NCBI RefSeq assembly: GCF_037991315.1
Contig: NZ_CP150300.1
Coordinates: 3,348,001-3,412,000, forward strand
Reading direction: 5' to 3'
From: Paenibacillus sp. FSL H8-0079
GTDB lineage: Bacteria > Bacillota > Bacilli > Paenibacillales > Paenibacillaceae
Length of the DNA: 64,000 nucleotides
Every line of letters begins with the position of its first letter. The stretch's first letter is position 1. The position numbers were made by a program, and so were the translations under genes. Positions 1 to 9,129 of this stretch are shown piece after piece. Under the pieces are notes generated by a model. The model saw nothing but the letters and a program-made list of their open reading frames with translations. It made no database searches and was not told the origin of the DNA.

Positions 1-600
1 TACAAAGGCATTGGTTATTGGTTGATGTCAGATTTAGCTTATTCTAATGAAACTGCGGCGGAAACCATCGAGTTTAGTGGTGGTCCTGGACTCCTAACCG
101 TGAGTGGTATTCCCAAAATCGGCTTTTATGCCTACGAATTCCTGAACAAACTTGGCAAAACATTGCTTTATCGGGATTCATCCTTATTCATCACCAAAAA
201 CGAAGATGAGAATATTACAATTTTGGCTTATTTGTACGCTCCGGTGGACCCGTCATATTTCAGTTCGTTCGAAAAATACGATATGAACAGTAACAAACTC
301 ATCTTCCATAACCCTGTATCCAAAAATATGATATTACAACTCTCCAATCTGCCTGCTGACTGCCGTAACTACAGAGCTATCGTTAAAAAAATGAGCTTTA
401 ACGATGGAAATGCATTAGATGAGGCTTTGAAGATGACCAGTCTAAATTCATTCGACATGGAAACTATTGATTACTTGAAAGTCCGGAGTATTCCGGTAAC
501 TTACATGAGACATATCCATACCCGTGGGGGAACACTGGAAATGGATATTAAGATTGAGCCTCAACAGATACTCTGTATTACATTGGAGCGAATGTATTGA
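1..600 (+). CDS. GH39-type beta-xylosidase, C-terminal part
   Basis: The reading frame is open from base 1 and ends with TGA at 598-600, so the gene begins before the window. The visible 199 residues start with YKGIGYWLMSD, then a PGLL..SGIPKIGFYAYEFLNKLG stretch. This resembles the end of the barrel of GH39 xylan 1,4-beta-xylosidases, followed by the beta-sandwich tail. Enzymes of this family release xylose from xylo-oligosaccharides, usually in the cytoplasm. The catalytic glutamates lie upstream and cannot be checked. The gene ends about 80 bases before a bidirectional terminator. The family call rests on resemblance of the C-terminal region only; some Paenibacillus proteins fuse this domain behind an AraC regulator, which cannot be excluded. 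Confidence 0.6.
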   Translation, partial: YKGIGYWLMSDLAYSNETAAETIEFSGGPGLLTVSGIPKIGFYAYEFLNKLGKTLLYRDSSLFITKNEDENITILAYLYAPVDPSYFSSFEKYDMNSNKLIFHNPVSKNMILQLSNLPADCRNYRAIVKKMSFNDGNALDEALKMTSLNSFDMETIDYLKVRSIPVTYMRHIHTRGGTLEMDIKIEPQQILCITLERMY

Positions 601-683
601 GACTATATTTTCTAATTGAAAAACGAATATAAAAAATATCTGCGATCAAATCCTTCAACTGCATCCCGAAGGCAGAGAAGATG

Positions 684-719
684 CAAAAGACTGATCCATC
701 TGCTGGAATCAGTCTTTTG
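684..719. terminator. Bidirectional intrinsic terminator
   Basis: Arms CAAAAGACTGAT (684-695) and ATCAGTCTTTTG (708-719) are perfectly complementary, with an A run on one side and a T run on the other. It separates the convergent GH39 gene and the TetR gene. Confidence 0.8.
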
Positions 720-737
720 TACTTTCTGAATATGTCC

Positions 738-1382
738 TCACTCCGGTATTTCCTCGCTACAGACAAAATGGAGCAGCATCTTCACAAACTGCTCCGTCAT
801 CCGCGTATCCATTGTATTAGTCTTTGACGGATCGATCTTAACAATCCGTTGAAGCATGCCCATTAGCGTTGTGAAGATAAACTGAGCAAGTTCCAGTGGA
901 GGCGACGGATTCTTGATACTGCCGTCCGCAATGCCTGTAGATAAAGCATCCATCAGGAAATGCTTTTCTTTCCCGTTCTGGTTGAACTTATCATACTGTT
1001 CTCTCAATTCAGGACTAAAATCATACATCTCATAGTTAATATCAAATAATTGAATAAATCGGATGTAGTCTGGATGATCCTGGGCAAACACAACCCATGC
1101 ATTCAACATGACTGTGAGTTGTTCTCGCCCATTCATATCCTTCGTTGATGTATGGCTAACCTCATCCGTTAAATGTTCAATTAAGTGCATCTGAATGGCA
1201 AGAAGAAGCTCATCCATAGACTGAAAATGTTTATAAAAGGTCACTCTGCTAAGTTCAGCTTTAGTGCACACATCCTTAATCTTCACCTGGAGCAATCCAT
1301 ATTTCAAAAAGAGCTCCTTACCTGCTGCAATCAAATCATCACGATGTTTATTTCTCAATTGTTGATGCCAGTTTTCATTCAC
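738..1382 (-). CDS. TetR/AcrR family transcriptional regulator
   Basis: This 214-residue protein has a TetR-type DNA-binding domain at about residues 12-58, with a recognition helix around AELSRVTFYKHF. The C-terminal part is alpha-helical and probably binds a ligand and dimerises. It is the second gene of a minus-strand pair: its ATG at 1382 overlaps the stop of the upstream MFS gene by 8 bases, so the two are probably translated together. The likely role is local repression of the efflux gene. Two perfect palindromes upstream of the pair (2615-2629 and 2628-2644) are candidate operators. The inducer cannot be read from the sequence. Confidence 0.85.
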   Translation of the reverse strand: MNENWHQQLRNKHRDDLIAAGKELFLKYGLLQVKIKDVCTKAELSRVTFYKHFQSMDELLLAIQMHLIEHLTDEVSHTSTKDMNGREQLTVMLNAWVVFAQDHPDYIRFIQLFDINYEMYDFSPELREQYDKFNQNGKEKHFLMDALSTGIADGSIKNPSPPLELAQFIFTTLMGMLQRIVKIDPSKTNTMDTRMTEQFVKMLLHFVCSEEIPE

Positions 1383-2598
1383 TTGTATACAATTGTCCTT
1401 TCTTCGAACGAAATGCGTTCAAGGTCAGTCCGAGAGAAGCGAGCAGCATAATTGCACCAAAAATATACGGGAAGTTTATGTTTTTGTCAAACAATAGCCC
1501 TGCGATCAGCGGACCAATCACCGTTCCGAGACTGGAGAATGTGGTGTTCAGACCCGATGCATAGCCTTGCCGATCTCCTGCATTCTTGGATATTAACGTG
1601 CTGACCGAAGGTCGCAAAAACGAATTAAAGGCAAAGAATAACGCAGAAGCGAACAACAGAAACACAAGGTTGACCTTAATTAACATTAACAATAAAGCTA
1701 TGGGTGTGACTATTAAGGAGAGGCGGATCAGCTTAACTTCTCCGATTCTCTGAACGAACCAATCCAAAAGCCAGATTTGTACAATGATACCGATAATCGC
1801 GCCCAAGGTAATAATGATGGAGATCGTCGCAGCGTTGAATCCGTATTTTTGCTCTGCAAAAAGAGCGAATACCGTCTCATAACTCATGAGGCCAAAGGTC
1901 ATGACGAGAAGCACAATCAAGTATTTGAAATAGGGTACTTTAAAAGAACTCCAGATTTTCTTGCCCAAGTGATCACCTTTTTGATGACGGATGGAGACGG
2001 TTCTTTTCTCCGGGGGGAGTGTCTCAGGCAATAGCAACGTCATTAGTGCCGCAATCAGTCCCAGACCCGCTGCGAAGAAATAGGGCATGCGAATACCCAT
2101 CTCGGCAATGAGACCACCCAGACCAGGTCCGAGTACCATCCCCAAATTCATAGCTGCACCAAAATAGCCCATGCCTTTTGCACGAGTCTCTGGCGTTGTA
2201 ATATCAGCCACATAAGCGAGGTTCGCAGGAACCATTAAACCGAGACTGATCCCACCGATAAATCTTGCGGCATACAGGAATGGCAGTGATGTTGACAGTG
2301 CAAATATGATATCTGAAATGACCGATAGAAACATACCTGCGATGATCAACTTTTTGCGTCCAAATCGATCAGACAGTTGCCCCCCGAGAGGTGAAAAGAA
2401 GAATTGAGCGGCACCGAAGGCTGCCACTAAAAATCCTGCTACTGTGCCTCCCGCATGAAAAAGCTTCAAATACTCCGGCAATATGGGGATGAGCATCCCC
2501 TGCCCCAATAAAGCGATAAACAGATTTAACATCAGAATGAACAGTGGAAAGCGAACTGATTTTGGTAATGTACTCATGTACTTCATAATCTCCTTCAT
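1375..2598 (-). CDS. MFS multidrug efflux transporter (12-TM type)
   Basis: This protein of about 407 residues is highly hydrophobic with about 12 membrane segments. It carries the MFS loop signature GGQLSDRFGRKKL after TM2 and a motif C-like stretch in TM5 (GMVLGPGLGG), typical of drug/proton antiporters of the DHA1 group such as NorA/Bmr. It is expected to export small toxic compounds across the membrane using the proton gradient. The frame opens at 2598, but that ATG overlaps the AAGGAG ribosome binding site. ATG 2586 or 2577 is the more likely start; the latter leaves a normal short N-terminus before TM1. The TetR gene follows with an 8-base overlap. Confidence 0.82.
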   Translation of the reverse strand: MKEIMKYMSTLPKSVRFPLFILMLNLFIALLGQGMLIPILPEYLKLFHAGGTVAGFLVAAFGAAQFFFSPLGGQLSDRFGRKKLIIAGMFLSVISDIIFALSTSLPFLYAARFIGGISLGLMVPANLAYVADITTPETRAKGMGYFGAAMNLGMVLGPGLGGLIAEMGIRMPYFFAAGLGLIAALMTLLLPETLPPEKRTVSIRHQKGDHLGKKIWSSFKVPYFKYLIVLLVMTFGLMSYETVFALFAEQKYGFNAATISIIITLGAIIGIIVQIWLLDWFVQRIGEVKLIRLSLIVTPIALLLMLIKVNLVFLLFASALFFAFNSFLRPSVSTLISKNAGDRQGYASGLNTTFSSLGTVIGPLIAGLLFDKNINFPYIFGAIMLLASLGLTLNAFRSKKGQLYTSE

Positions 2599-2614
2599 TT
2601 ACACGTCGTTAACC

Positions 2615-2629
2615 TTTACAGTATGTAAA
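2615..2629. promoter_or_regulatory. Candidate TetR operator (first palindrome)
   Basis: TTTACA-GTA-TGTAAA is a perfect 6-3-6 inverted repeat just upstream of the MFS-tetR pair. Position and shape fit an autoregulatory TetR operator. Confidence 0.5.
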
Positions 2630-2644
2630 CCATTTTAAATGGTT
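2628..2644. promoter_or_regulatory. Candidate TetR operator (second palindrome)
   Basis: AACCATTT-T-AAATGGTT is a perfect 8-1-8 inverted repeat that overlaps the first palindrome by two bases. It lies in the divergent region between the MFS-tetR pair and the GH2 gene, so it could affect either promoter. Confidence 0.45.
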
Positions 2645-2805
2645 CGATGGAGATCTGTAAATCATTTTTTTTTTTTAATGAGACAGTGAATTAAATGTTA
2701 ATATGGTCACCAGATTGTCCATGACATTCCGCGGATGTTGAATGGCCTTATAGAGGGCTCTTCTATATCATATTAAAAAACAGCATTAGAAAGAGAGGAA
2801 TCAGA

Positions 2806-4809
2806 GTGAGTGCTAGAACATTAGTTTCATTGGAAGAATCATGGTTGTTTCAGGCAGATACCGAGAATCAGGGCATGGAACTACAATGGTATGAACAAGG
2901 TCCTCCCTTGGGCGAAATCGTTAAGATTCCCCACACGTGGAACGTGCAAAATGGGTTAGAGGAGTTTCGTGGAACGGGATGGTATAGTCATAATGTGTAC
3001 GCTCCGCCGGCATGGGAAGGGAAGTTACTACGGTTACAGTTTGATGCCGTTTATCGAGATGCGGTGGTATGGGTAAACGGCAACCGTGTAGGAGAACATA
3101 CTCAATCGGGTTACACTCCATTTGTGATAGAGATTTCCGACACAGTCATCTTCGATGCAACCAACCGAATTGTGGTATCAGTAAATAATGAAAATAGCCA
3201 GACGGCTCTTCCCATGGGCAATAGCTTTGATTGGGCAGACGACGGCGGAATTATTCGAGGCGTATCGCTGCTGGTTAGCGGTCGTACGGCAATTGACTAT
3301 TCTAAACTTCAAGCTGTCCCTTACTTCACGGACGATATGGACGGAACTCACGCTCCATACGGCATGTTATCTGGTGAGATTTGTTTGTGGGAGCAGGCAC
3401 GAGAGTCTGAGTGTAAATCTATAAAACTGAAAGTGATCATTTCGTATAAAGAAGACATGTTAACTTCGAATGAATGGGAAATGTCCGGCGACGAGGGTGT
3501 TCTAAGATTTCAAGACATCAAGGTGGAACACCTTAAGTTGTGGCATTTTGATCACCCCCATCTATACGCAGTAACCATTGCTTTATACTCGGATGGTGTC
3601 CTTACAGATGAGGTATGCACGGCAGTAGGATTTAGAGAGATTCGCACAGAAGGTAATACATTGTTACTTAACCGTGAGCCGGTACGTCTTATGGGGGGTG
3701 AATGGATGCCTGGATCGAATCCTATGAGCGGTATGGCAGAATCGGTAGCACAGTTGGAAGAGATGCTTCATCATATGAAACACGCGAACTGTGTTATTAC
3801 CCGCTTTCATTGGCAGCAGGATAGCAAGCTGCTGGAGTGGTGTGATCGTAACGGGTTACTGGTACAGGAAGAGATTCCACATTGGCAGACCCCATTAGAT
3901 CCTGACGATGAATGGTTGAACATTTCAATGCAGCATGCCCAAGAAATGATCCATCGTCACTACAATCATCCTTGCATCTATGCATGGGGTATTGGCAACG
4001 AGGTAAACGGACAATCCACGGTTACAGTTCGGTATTTTGAGAAACTCAAATCTCTGGTGCAAGGACTTGATTACACGAGATTCATTAACTATGTGTCTAA
4101 CACGGTGCATGAGAATCCCGCCCAGGATGCCACGAGTGTAGGTGACATTGTGATGTGGAACGATTATATCGGGACATGGCACGGTGAATTGGACAGGCCG
4201 GAAGTTATTCGAAATATGACTATGAATTTGCCAAATAAACCTCTCGTGGTAGCTGAATATGGACTATGTGAGCCCGCTTTTGAGGGTGGGGATGAGCGAC
4301 GTACACAAATCTTGGTGGAAAACACAAGGGAATACCGGAAACATCCTGCCATTGCAGCACTCATATACTTCAGTCTAAACGATTATCGAACGCAAATGGG
4401 GGAAGAGGGCGAGGGTAGGCTGCGCCAACGGGTGCATGGTTCCATGAGTTTAGATGGCACGCCAAAGCCTTCTTACGAAGCTTTGCGCCGATTAGCTTCA
4501 CCAATTAACCTCAACGTGGAGCTGGTTAAGGAGAAGGCCCAAGTTGTAGTAACCGTGGAGAACCGGAATGACATTCCATGTTATCGGATATCTGGTTACA
4601 CGATTAAGCTGGTTAACCCGCACGGTTATTGTATTACGGAACACATCCCGGATTTATCGCCTGGGGAGCAGCACATGTTTTACTTTAACGATATTTCTGA
4701 GAATCGATGGAACGAACTTGTTTTAGATATTATCAGACCCACCGGATTTTCGGTGAGTAGCGATTCGCTGATGACATACAAGGATAAGACTGGAGGTGGG
4801 AACGCGTGA
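2806..4809 (+). CDS. Glycoside hydrolase family 2 (beta-glucuronidase/beta-galactosidase type)
   Basis: This 667-residue protein has the GH2 domain order: a jelly-roll sugar-binding domain at about 1-160 (ending DDGGIIRGVSLLV), an Ig-like domain at about 165-280, a catalytic TIM barrel at about 285-590 and a short beta tail. The acid/base Glu is about E399 in GIGNEVNG and the nucleophile about E484 in VVAEYG. No signal peptide is visible, so it should act in the cytoplasm on imported oligosaccharides. GTG is chosen as start because of the GAGAGGA box just upstream. The next gene overlaps its stop by four bases (GTGA). The family is clear, but whether the substrate is a beta-glucuronide, beta-galactoside or beta-mannoside is not. 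Confidence 0.85.
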   Translation: MSARTLVSLEESWLFQADTENQGMELQWYEQGPPLGEIVKIPHTWNVQNGLEEFRGTGWYSHNVYAPPAWEGKLLRLQFDAVYRDAVVWVNGNRVGEHTQSGYTPFVIEISDTVIFDATNRIVVSVNNENSQTALPMGNSFDWADDGGIIRGVSLLVSGRTAIDYSKLQAVPYFTDDMDGTHAPYGMLSGEICLWEQARESECKSIKLKVIISYKEDMLTSNEWEMSGDEGVLRFQDIKVEHLKLWHFDHPHLYAVTIALYSDGVLTDEVCTAVGFREIRTEGNTLLLNREPVRLMGGEWMPGSNPMSGMAESVAQLEEMLHHMKHANCVITRFHWQQDSKLLEWCDRNGLLVQEEIPHWQTPLDPDDEWLNISMQHAQEMIHRHYNHPCIYAWGIGNEVNGQSTVTVRYFEKLKSLVQGLDYTRFINYVSNTVHENPAQDATSVGDIVMWNDYIGTWHGELDRPEVIRNMTMNLPNKPLVVAEYGLCEPAFEGGDERRTQILVENTREYRKHPAIAALIYFSLNDYRTQMGEEGEGRLRQRVHGSMSLDGTPKPSYEALRRLASPINLNVELVKEKAQVVVTVENRNDIPCYRISGYTIKLVNPHGYCITEHIPDLSPGEQHMFYFNDISENRWNELVLDIIRPTGFSVSSDSLMTYKDKTGGGNA

Positions 4810-5228
4810 ATTTAGAAGAGTTGTTCACGGTACATGTGAACATCGGGGAAACATTCGAATTACAGAATAGCGAAGATGATTCGGTTGTTATGATTACTTT
4901 TACAGGTAGCGTAACCGGAAAGTACTTTGAGGGAATCGTGCTGGGTGGAGGCGTGGATACGCAGATCATCGGGAAGAATGGGGACCCGCATACGCTATCG
5001 GCAAGATACATGATCCAAGGAACGGACTACACAGGTCATTCCTGCAAAATCTATATCGAAAATAACGGAAGTATTGATAAAAATCTCAAAACGGCATTAT
5101 TTCGCACTTCCCCCAAAATGATTACGGACAGCACAGCCTTATCCTTTTTGAACAGTGAGACGCTTGTTGGAGAAGGTCATCCAACGGAGTCCGGAGTAGA
5201 TATAAAAATATATAGGGCGCTATTATAA
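4806..5228 (+). CDS. DUF3237-like protein
   Basis: This 140-residue protein has no signal peptide or membrane segment and is predicted to be mostly beta. Features matching the DUF3237 (UPF0311) family are a GSVTGKYFEG start strand, GGVDTQ, ARYMIQGTDYTG, and a C-terminal block where NSETLVGEG leads into VDIKIYR. The biochemical role of the family is not established. It starts with a GTG that overlaps the stop of the GH2 gene by four bases, so it is translationally coupled and probably works on the same substrate or product. The terminator at 5294-5319 closes the operon, and a group II intron sits directly behind it. Confidence 0.6.
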   Translation: MNLEELFTVHVNIGETFELQNSEDDSVVMITFTGSVTGKYFEGIVLGGGVDTQIIGKNGDPHTLSARYMIQGTDYTGHSCKIYIENNGSIDKNLKTALFRTSPKMITDSTALSFLNSETLVGEGHPTESGVDIKIYRALL

Positions 5229-5293
5229 CGAAGAACATATGATAACTATTCTGTTCATGTGTCGTGGAGCAAGATAGCCTGCTATACAGAGTC

Positions 5294-5319
5294 AGAGTCG
5301 CTAATGAGCGGCTCTTTTT
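5294..5319 (+). terminator. Intrinsic terminator of GH2 operon
   Basis: AGAGTCGCT-aatg-AGCGGCTCT forms a 9-bp stem with one G:U pair, followed by five Ts. A group II intron begins about 8 bases downstream. Confidence 0.85.
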
Positions 5320-5326
5320 GTCGTTA

Positions 5327-7256
5327 GCGTGCCCAGAGGCACGCATTATCTAGTTGGTGAAAGTCCAATCAAAGGAGGGGCCAAGCCACCTTTGTAGCTA
5401 GGATGCTTGCACATGGCGAGATCTGTGTGTAAAAGCGCATCGACAAAAGTACCGGTCAGAGACCGGGCGAGCGACAATCCAGGCCGCAACATCAAGTGAA
5501 TCCTGCCGCGTCGTCAAAAGGGCCCTGCGAAGGGGAAAAGAGGGAGCCGAGTCTTGTGACAATGGACGAAGGCCAAGGAAGCTGTGCAGAACTTGGGACA
5601 ACAGTGAAGAACCCTCCGGCGTAAAGGGAACGGCATGGCTTGAAAGATGATGCAGTGAACTGGGGAGACCCTCCCCCACACGGATTTTTTTTTTTAGGAA
5701 TTCCGTAAAGAGATGCTCTATAAGTCCAAAAGACGAAGTGAAACGTCTGTGGGAAGGGAGTCCGAGGGGCTCATAGTACCGAAGAACCCAAGGACAACAT
5801 AACCTTGGGGAGGGAAGGAGCCCTGCTTTGTTTATGCTTTTGGAGGAGGTACGAGTGAGTGAATGCCAACCGGCTAACAACACCAAAGGAAAAAGTTCAA
5901 AAACTCCAAGAAAAGCTAGGCCATGTGGCCAAGGAGAACAGCAAGCGTAAATTCCATGCCTTGTACGACAAAGTCTACCGGTGGGATGTCTTGTGCGAAG
6001 CCTGGAGACGAGTGAAAGCGAACAAGGGAGCGGCAGGTGTAGATGCCATGACGCTTGCGGATGTGGAGGAACAAGGAGAAATGAACTTCCTCGAGGACTG
6101 TGAACGAGCATTGAAAGAAGGCACCTACCATCCGCAGCCTGTACGGCGGCACTATATTCCCAAGAAAGATGGGAAGCAAAGACCGCTGGGCATACCCACC
6201 GTGCGCGACCGTGTCATACAGATGGCAACGAAACTGGTGATTGAACCTATCTTTGAAGCGGATTTTGAGGACGTATCCTTCGGATTTCGCCCGAAACGAA
6301 GTGCAAAAGGAGCGCTGGAACGAATTCGGAAAGCCTGCAACCGCAAAGGGAATTGGGTAATCGACGTCGATATCCAAGGTTACTTCGATAACATTAATCA
6401 AGAGAAGCTTATGAAATTGGTGCAGATGCGCATCAACGACAGGCGGATACTGAAATTAATACGGAAGTGGCTTCAGGCGGGAGTGATGGAAGAAGGAAAC
6501 GAAAGGCGCTCCGATTTAGGAACACCGCAAGGTGGTGTGATATCACCGCTTCTGGCGAATATCTATCTGAACTATTTTGACCGACTATGGGAGAAACATG
6601 GAAGAGGTCTGGGAGAACTGACAAGGTATGCAGACGACTTTGTAGTAATCTGTAAAACCAAAAAGGATGCCGAGCATGCGTATGAACTCATAGGCAAAAT
6701 TATGGAACGTCTGGAGCTAACCCTGCACCCGATCAAAACTCGCATTGTAGGTCTATGGACAGGAGACGAGGGATTCGACTTCCTAGGAATGCACCACCGA
6801 AAAACGAAAGCAGAAACGTCGCAAGGGAAGGTATATCACACCACGCAACAGTGGCTAACGAAAAAGGCGGAGGAACGTATTCAAGGGGTAGTCAAAGAAA
6901 GACTGGCTCCACCGAGTATGCGGTCGAAATCGTTCGCGGAGCATGTGAAATGGCTCAATCCGAAGATTCAAGGATGGAGAAATTATTACTACACGAGCTA
7001 CAGCCAAAAGAGATTAGCTAAGTTGGACTGGTATATTCTGCAACGATTAACACGGTGGTACGCGAAGAAGAGACAACGTAGGAGTTGGATGAGTTCACGA
7101 TCGGAAGTCAAGTATATTGCCAATATGTATGGATTAAAAACGCTATTGTAATCTCTGCATGCCCATGAATGACGAACATCGGAAAGCCGTATGAGGGAAA
7201 ACCTCACGTACGGTTTGATGAGGAGGGGCTGGTTTGAATCCAGCCCTTTACTCTAG
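5327..7256 (+). mobile_element. Group II intron (retroelement)
   Basis: The element starts near 5327 with a GCGTGCC/GGCACGC hairpin followed by typical 5' intron RNA sequence (GGTGAAAGTCC at about 5355). It encodes a reverse transcriptase. Its 3' end carries a domain V-like hairpin at 7185-7216, with an AGC catalytic triad at the base and AGCCGT pairing with ACGGTT. A domain VI-like GGGGCTGG...CCAGCCC hairpin ends near 7250. Boundaries are estimates within about 5 bases. It sits directly behind an intrinsic terminator stem, and its reverse transcriptase lacks an endonuclease domain. Both are habits of group IIC introns, but the 5' end is not a clean GTGYG, so the class is left open. Confidence 0.85.
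5859..7151 (+). CDS. ltrA: Group II intron reverse transcriptase/maturase
   Basis: This 430-residue protein has an N-terminal RT domain with [15 protein letters not shown] at about 105-119, [10 protein letters not shown] at about 170-179, [16 protein letters not shown] at about 222-237 and the catalytic YADD at 257-260. A maturase (domain X) region follows at about 300-400 with GWRNYY. No HNH endonuclease domain follows, so retrohoming would depend on a replication fork or single-stranded target. GTG 5859 is chosen because a GGAGGAGGT box ends 8 bases upstream. The frame is intact, so the intron may still be mobile. Large reading frames on the opposite strand (for example 5398-6111) are shadows. 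Confidence 0.93.
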   Translation: MNANRLTTPKEKVQKLQEKLGHVAKENSKRKFHALYDKVYRWDVLCEAWRRVKANKGAAGVDAMTLADVEEQGEMNFLEDCERALKEGTYHPQPVRRHYIPKKDGKQRPLGIPTVRDRVIQMATKLVIEPIFEADFEDVSFGFRPKRSAKGALERIRKACNRKGNWVIDVDIQGYFDNINQEKLMKLVQMRINDRRILKLIRKWLQAGVMEEGNERRSDLGTPQGGVISPLLANIYLNYFDRLWEKHGRGLGELTRYADDFVVICKTKKDAEHAYELIGKIMERLELTLHPIKTRIVGLWTGDEGFDFLGMHHRKTKAETSQGKVYHTTQQWLTKKAEERIQGVVKERLAPPSMRSKSFAEHVKWLNPKIQGWRNYYYTSYSQKRLAKLDWYILQRLTRWYAKKRQRRSWMSSRSEVKYIANMYGLKTLL

Positions 7257-7396
7257 TGCGATTTTACGTCAATATTTATATGTATTCTTTTACATTAAAT
7301 TAACAAAGGATGGGTACGGCGCGGACATTCCTCACCTATAGTATGATGAGCGAAAATAAACCAATACGAGCATATCAAGGGAGTAGACACATTAAT

Positions 7397-8977
7397 ATGA
7401 TCATCAAAAAAATCGGAATTTCAGTCGTATCACTCACCATGTTGACATCCGTAAGTATGTTTGACGCCTATGGTGCAGGTTCAAAGCGCACAATCGAAGT
7501 GTCTGAACAATCGGCTAACGTGATTGTGAACGGACAAAGGGTGGAAGGTGAATCGTTTCTCTACAAAGGAGTCACTTATGTACCGGCAAGAGCGATTGGG
7601 GAAGCCTTGGGAGAAGAGGTAGACTGGGATAACAATACCCAATCGGTGTTTGTTGGACAAAAAATGAACGATGAGCAGGGATACCGTGGTACCAAAACGC
7701 CCTATCCTTTTAAAGAAACAAGTTATACAGAAGTTCCTGATGGATATGAGCCCGTATTTATTAACTTCGTAGGTAGACATGGTTCCAGACATCTATCCAG
7801 TTCCAAGTACGACAAAACGCTTTTTGAACTGCTCGATATCGCTGCAAAGGACGGGCAGATCACTAATCTGGGCAAAGAGCTGATGAAGGAAATTGGCAAA
7901 CTGATGGTAGTTGAAAAAGATCATTATGGCTTATTATCCACCACGGGTGGAGAAGAACTGAAAGGAATAGGGGCCAGAGTTGGACAGAATTTCAAAGAAC
8001 TTTTTACATCGGATAAAAAAGTGATTGCGCAGGCCACCTTCAAAGATCGAACGCCTCAGAGCAGAGATCAGTTTATAGATGGGTTAAAAGAAAGTTTGGG
8101 AGATAACAAGGTAGATATTCTGGCCTCAGCCTTCGAAGAAGAAAAAGATCCTTATCTGCGTCCCTACGATCTGGCAACGAAGTATAACGAATATGCTGAA
8201 GATGGTGAATGGGTTAAGTTATACGAGGAGTATGTCACACAGAGCACAGGAACGCGTTATGCGAAAGAAATGCTTTTGCAATTTTTCTCTGAAGACTTCT
8301 ACCAACGGTTGAACGCTGGAGAGTTTGAACTGAAGGATGAGAAGGGAAAAGTGAAGCTCAGTAACCCAACCGAAGCTGCTTCCAATCTATATGAGCTGTA
8401 CATCATCTCTTCGAATATTAAAGGAGAAGGTGACTTTGAATTCGGGCGATATTTCACGGCTAATCAGTTGAAATGGTACGAGAGCATTGACAATATCAAT
8501 GATTTCTATGAAAAAGGTCCATCCTTAACGTCAACGGATCTACCGCAGAATATCATTGCACCTTTGGTCAAAGAGTTGATCGTGTCTACCGACCAGTCCA
8601 TTCAGCAGAAGGACACGGCTGGTATATTTCGTTTTGCTCACGCAGAAACCATTATCCCACTATCTTCATTCCTGGATATCTCCGGAGCTAATGTGAGTAT
8701 CGACAAACCGCAGGACGTGACCCAAAACTGGAATGGCTCGGTTATCTCACCAATGGGGGCAAACATCCAATGGATTCTGTATTCCAATGGTAAGGATGTT
8801 CTCGTAAAAATGCTTAGAAATGAAGAAGAGATCGCTTTCCCGATCGAAACAAAGACCTACCCATACTATAAATGGGATGATGTAAAAGCATATTACCAAA
8901 ACAAACTGCAGAAGGTGGGCGTAAGCTTGGACAGCAGTTTGGAAGACAATATCGAGCTTTTACAGAAGAAATTCTAG
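7397..8977 (+). CDS. Secreted MINPP-like histidine phosphatase (phytase-type) with copper-amine-oxidase-like stalk domain
   Basis: The predicted 526-residue protein starts with a signal peptide (MIIKKIGISVV...). A copper-amine-oxidase N-terminal-like domain follows (VNGQRVEGESFLYKGVTYVPARAIGEALG), a common extracytoplasmic module in Paenibacillus. The main part is a branch-2 histidine acid phosphatase. The catalytic motif is GRHGSRH at about residue 126, and the proton donor is in FAHAET at about residue 415. HAE rather than HD at this place marks the multiple inositol polyphosphate phosphatase subgroup, which removes phosphates from phytate. The frame opens at 7310, but ATG 7397 gives a proper signal peptide and has AAGGGAG upstream. 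It is the first gene behind the intron and has its own terminator. Confidence 0.78.
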   Translation: MIIKKIGISVVSLTMLTSVSMFDAYGAGSKRTIEVSEQSANVIVNGQRVEGESFLYKGVTYVPARAIGEALGEEVDWDNNTQSVFVGQKMNDEQGYRGTKTPYPFKETSYTEVPDGYEPVFINFVGRHGSRHLSSSKYDKTLFELLDIAAKDGQITNLGKELMKEIGKLMVVEKDHYGLLSTTGGEELKGIGARVGQNFKELFTSDKKVIAQATFKDRTPQSRDQFIDGLKESLGDNKVDILASAFEEEKDPYLRPYDLATKYNEYAEDGEWVKLYEEYVTQSTGTRYAKEMLLQFFSEDFYQRLNAGEFELKDEKGKVKLSNPTEAASNLYELYIISSNIKGEGDFEFGRYFTANQLKWYESIDNINDFYEKGPSLTSTDLPQNIIAPLVKELIVSTDQSIQQKDTAGIFRFAHAETIIPLSSFLDISGANVSIDKPQDVTQNWNGSVISPMGANIQWILYSNGKDVLVKMLRNEEEIAFPIETKTYPYYKWDDVKAYYQNKLQKVGVSLDSSLEDNIELLQKKF

Positions 8978-8989
8978 TTGGTTGGATGA

Positions 8990-9027
8990 AGAAAGCAACT
9001 CCTCTCCATGGAGCTGCTTTCTTTTTT
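8990..9027 (+). terminator. Intrinsic terminator after phosphatase gene
   Basis: GAAAGCA-a-CTCC pairs with GGAG-c-TGCTTTC (8990-9020), followed by seven Ts. Confidence 0.85.
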
Positions 9028-9129
9028 TGCATTTTGAATGAAAATGGACCAATAAAAAAATCCTAAAACAAAATGTGACCAAATGCCGTCCGTAAGAGTG
9101 TTAGAGGTATAAAGGAGGGCATAACAACC

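Noticed and set aside
5398..6111. A 237-codon minus-strand frame and others opposite the intron reverse transcriptase
   Set aside because: They lie antisense to the intron RNA and the clearly real RT gene, have Leu/Pro/Ser/Arg-biased composition and no ribosome binding site.
9074..9094. TGTGACC and CGTA as an autoregulated ECF promoter before the sigma gene
   Set aside because: The spacing of about 10 bases is too short for ECF -35/-10 elements.
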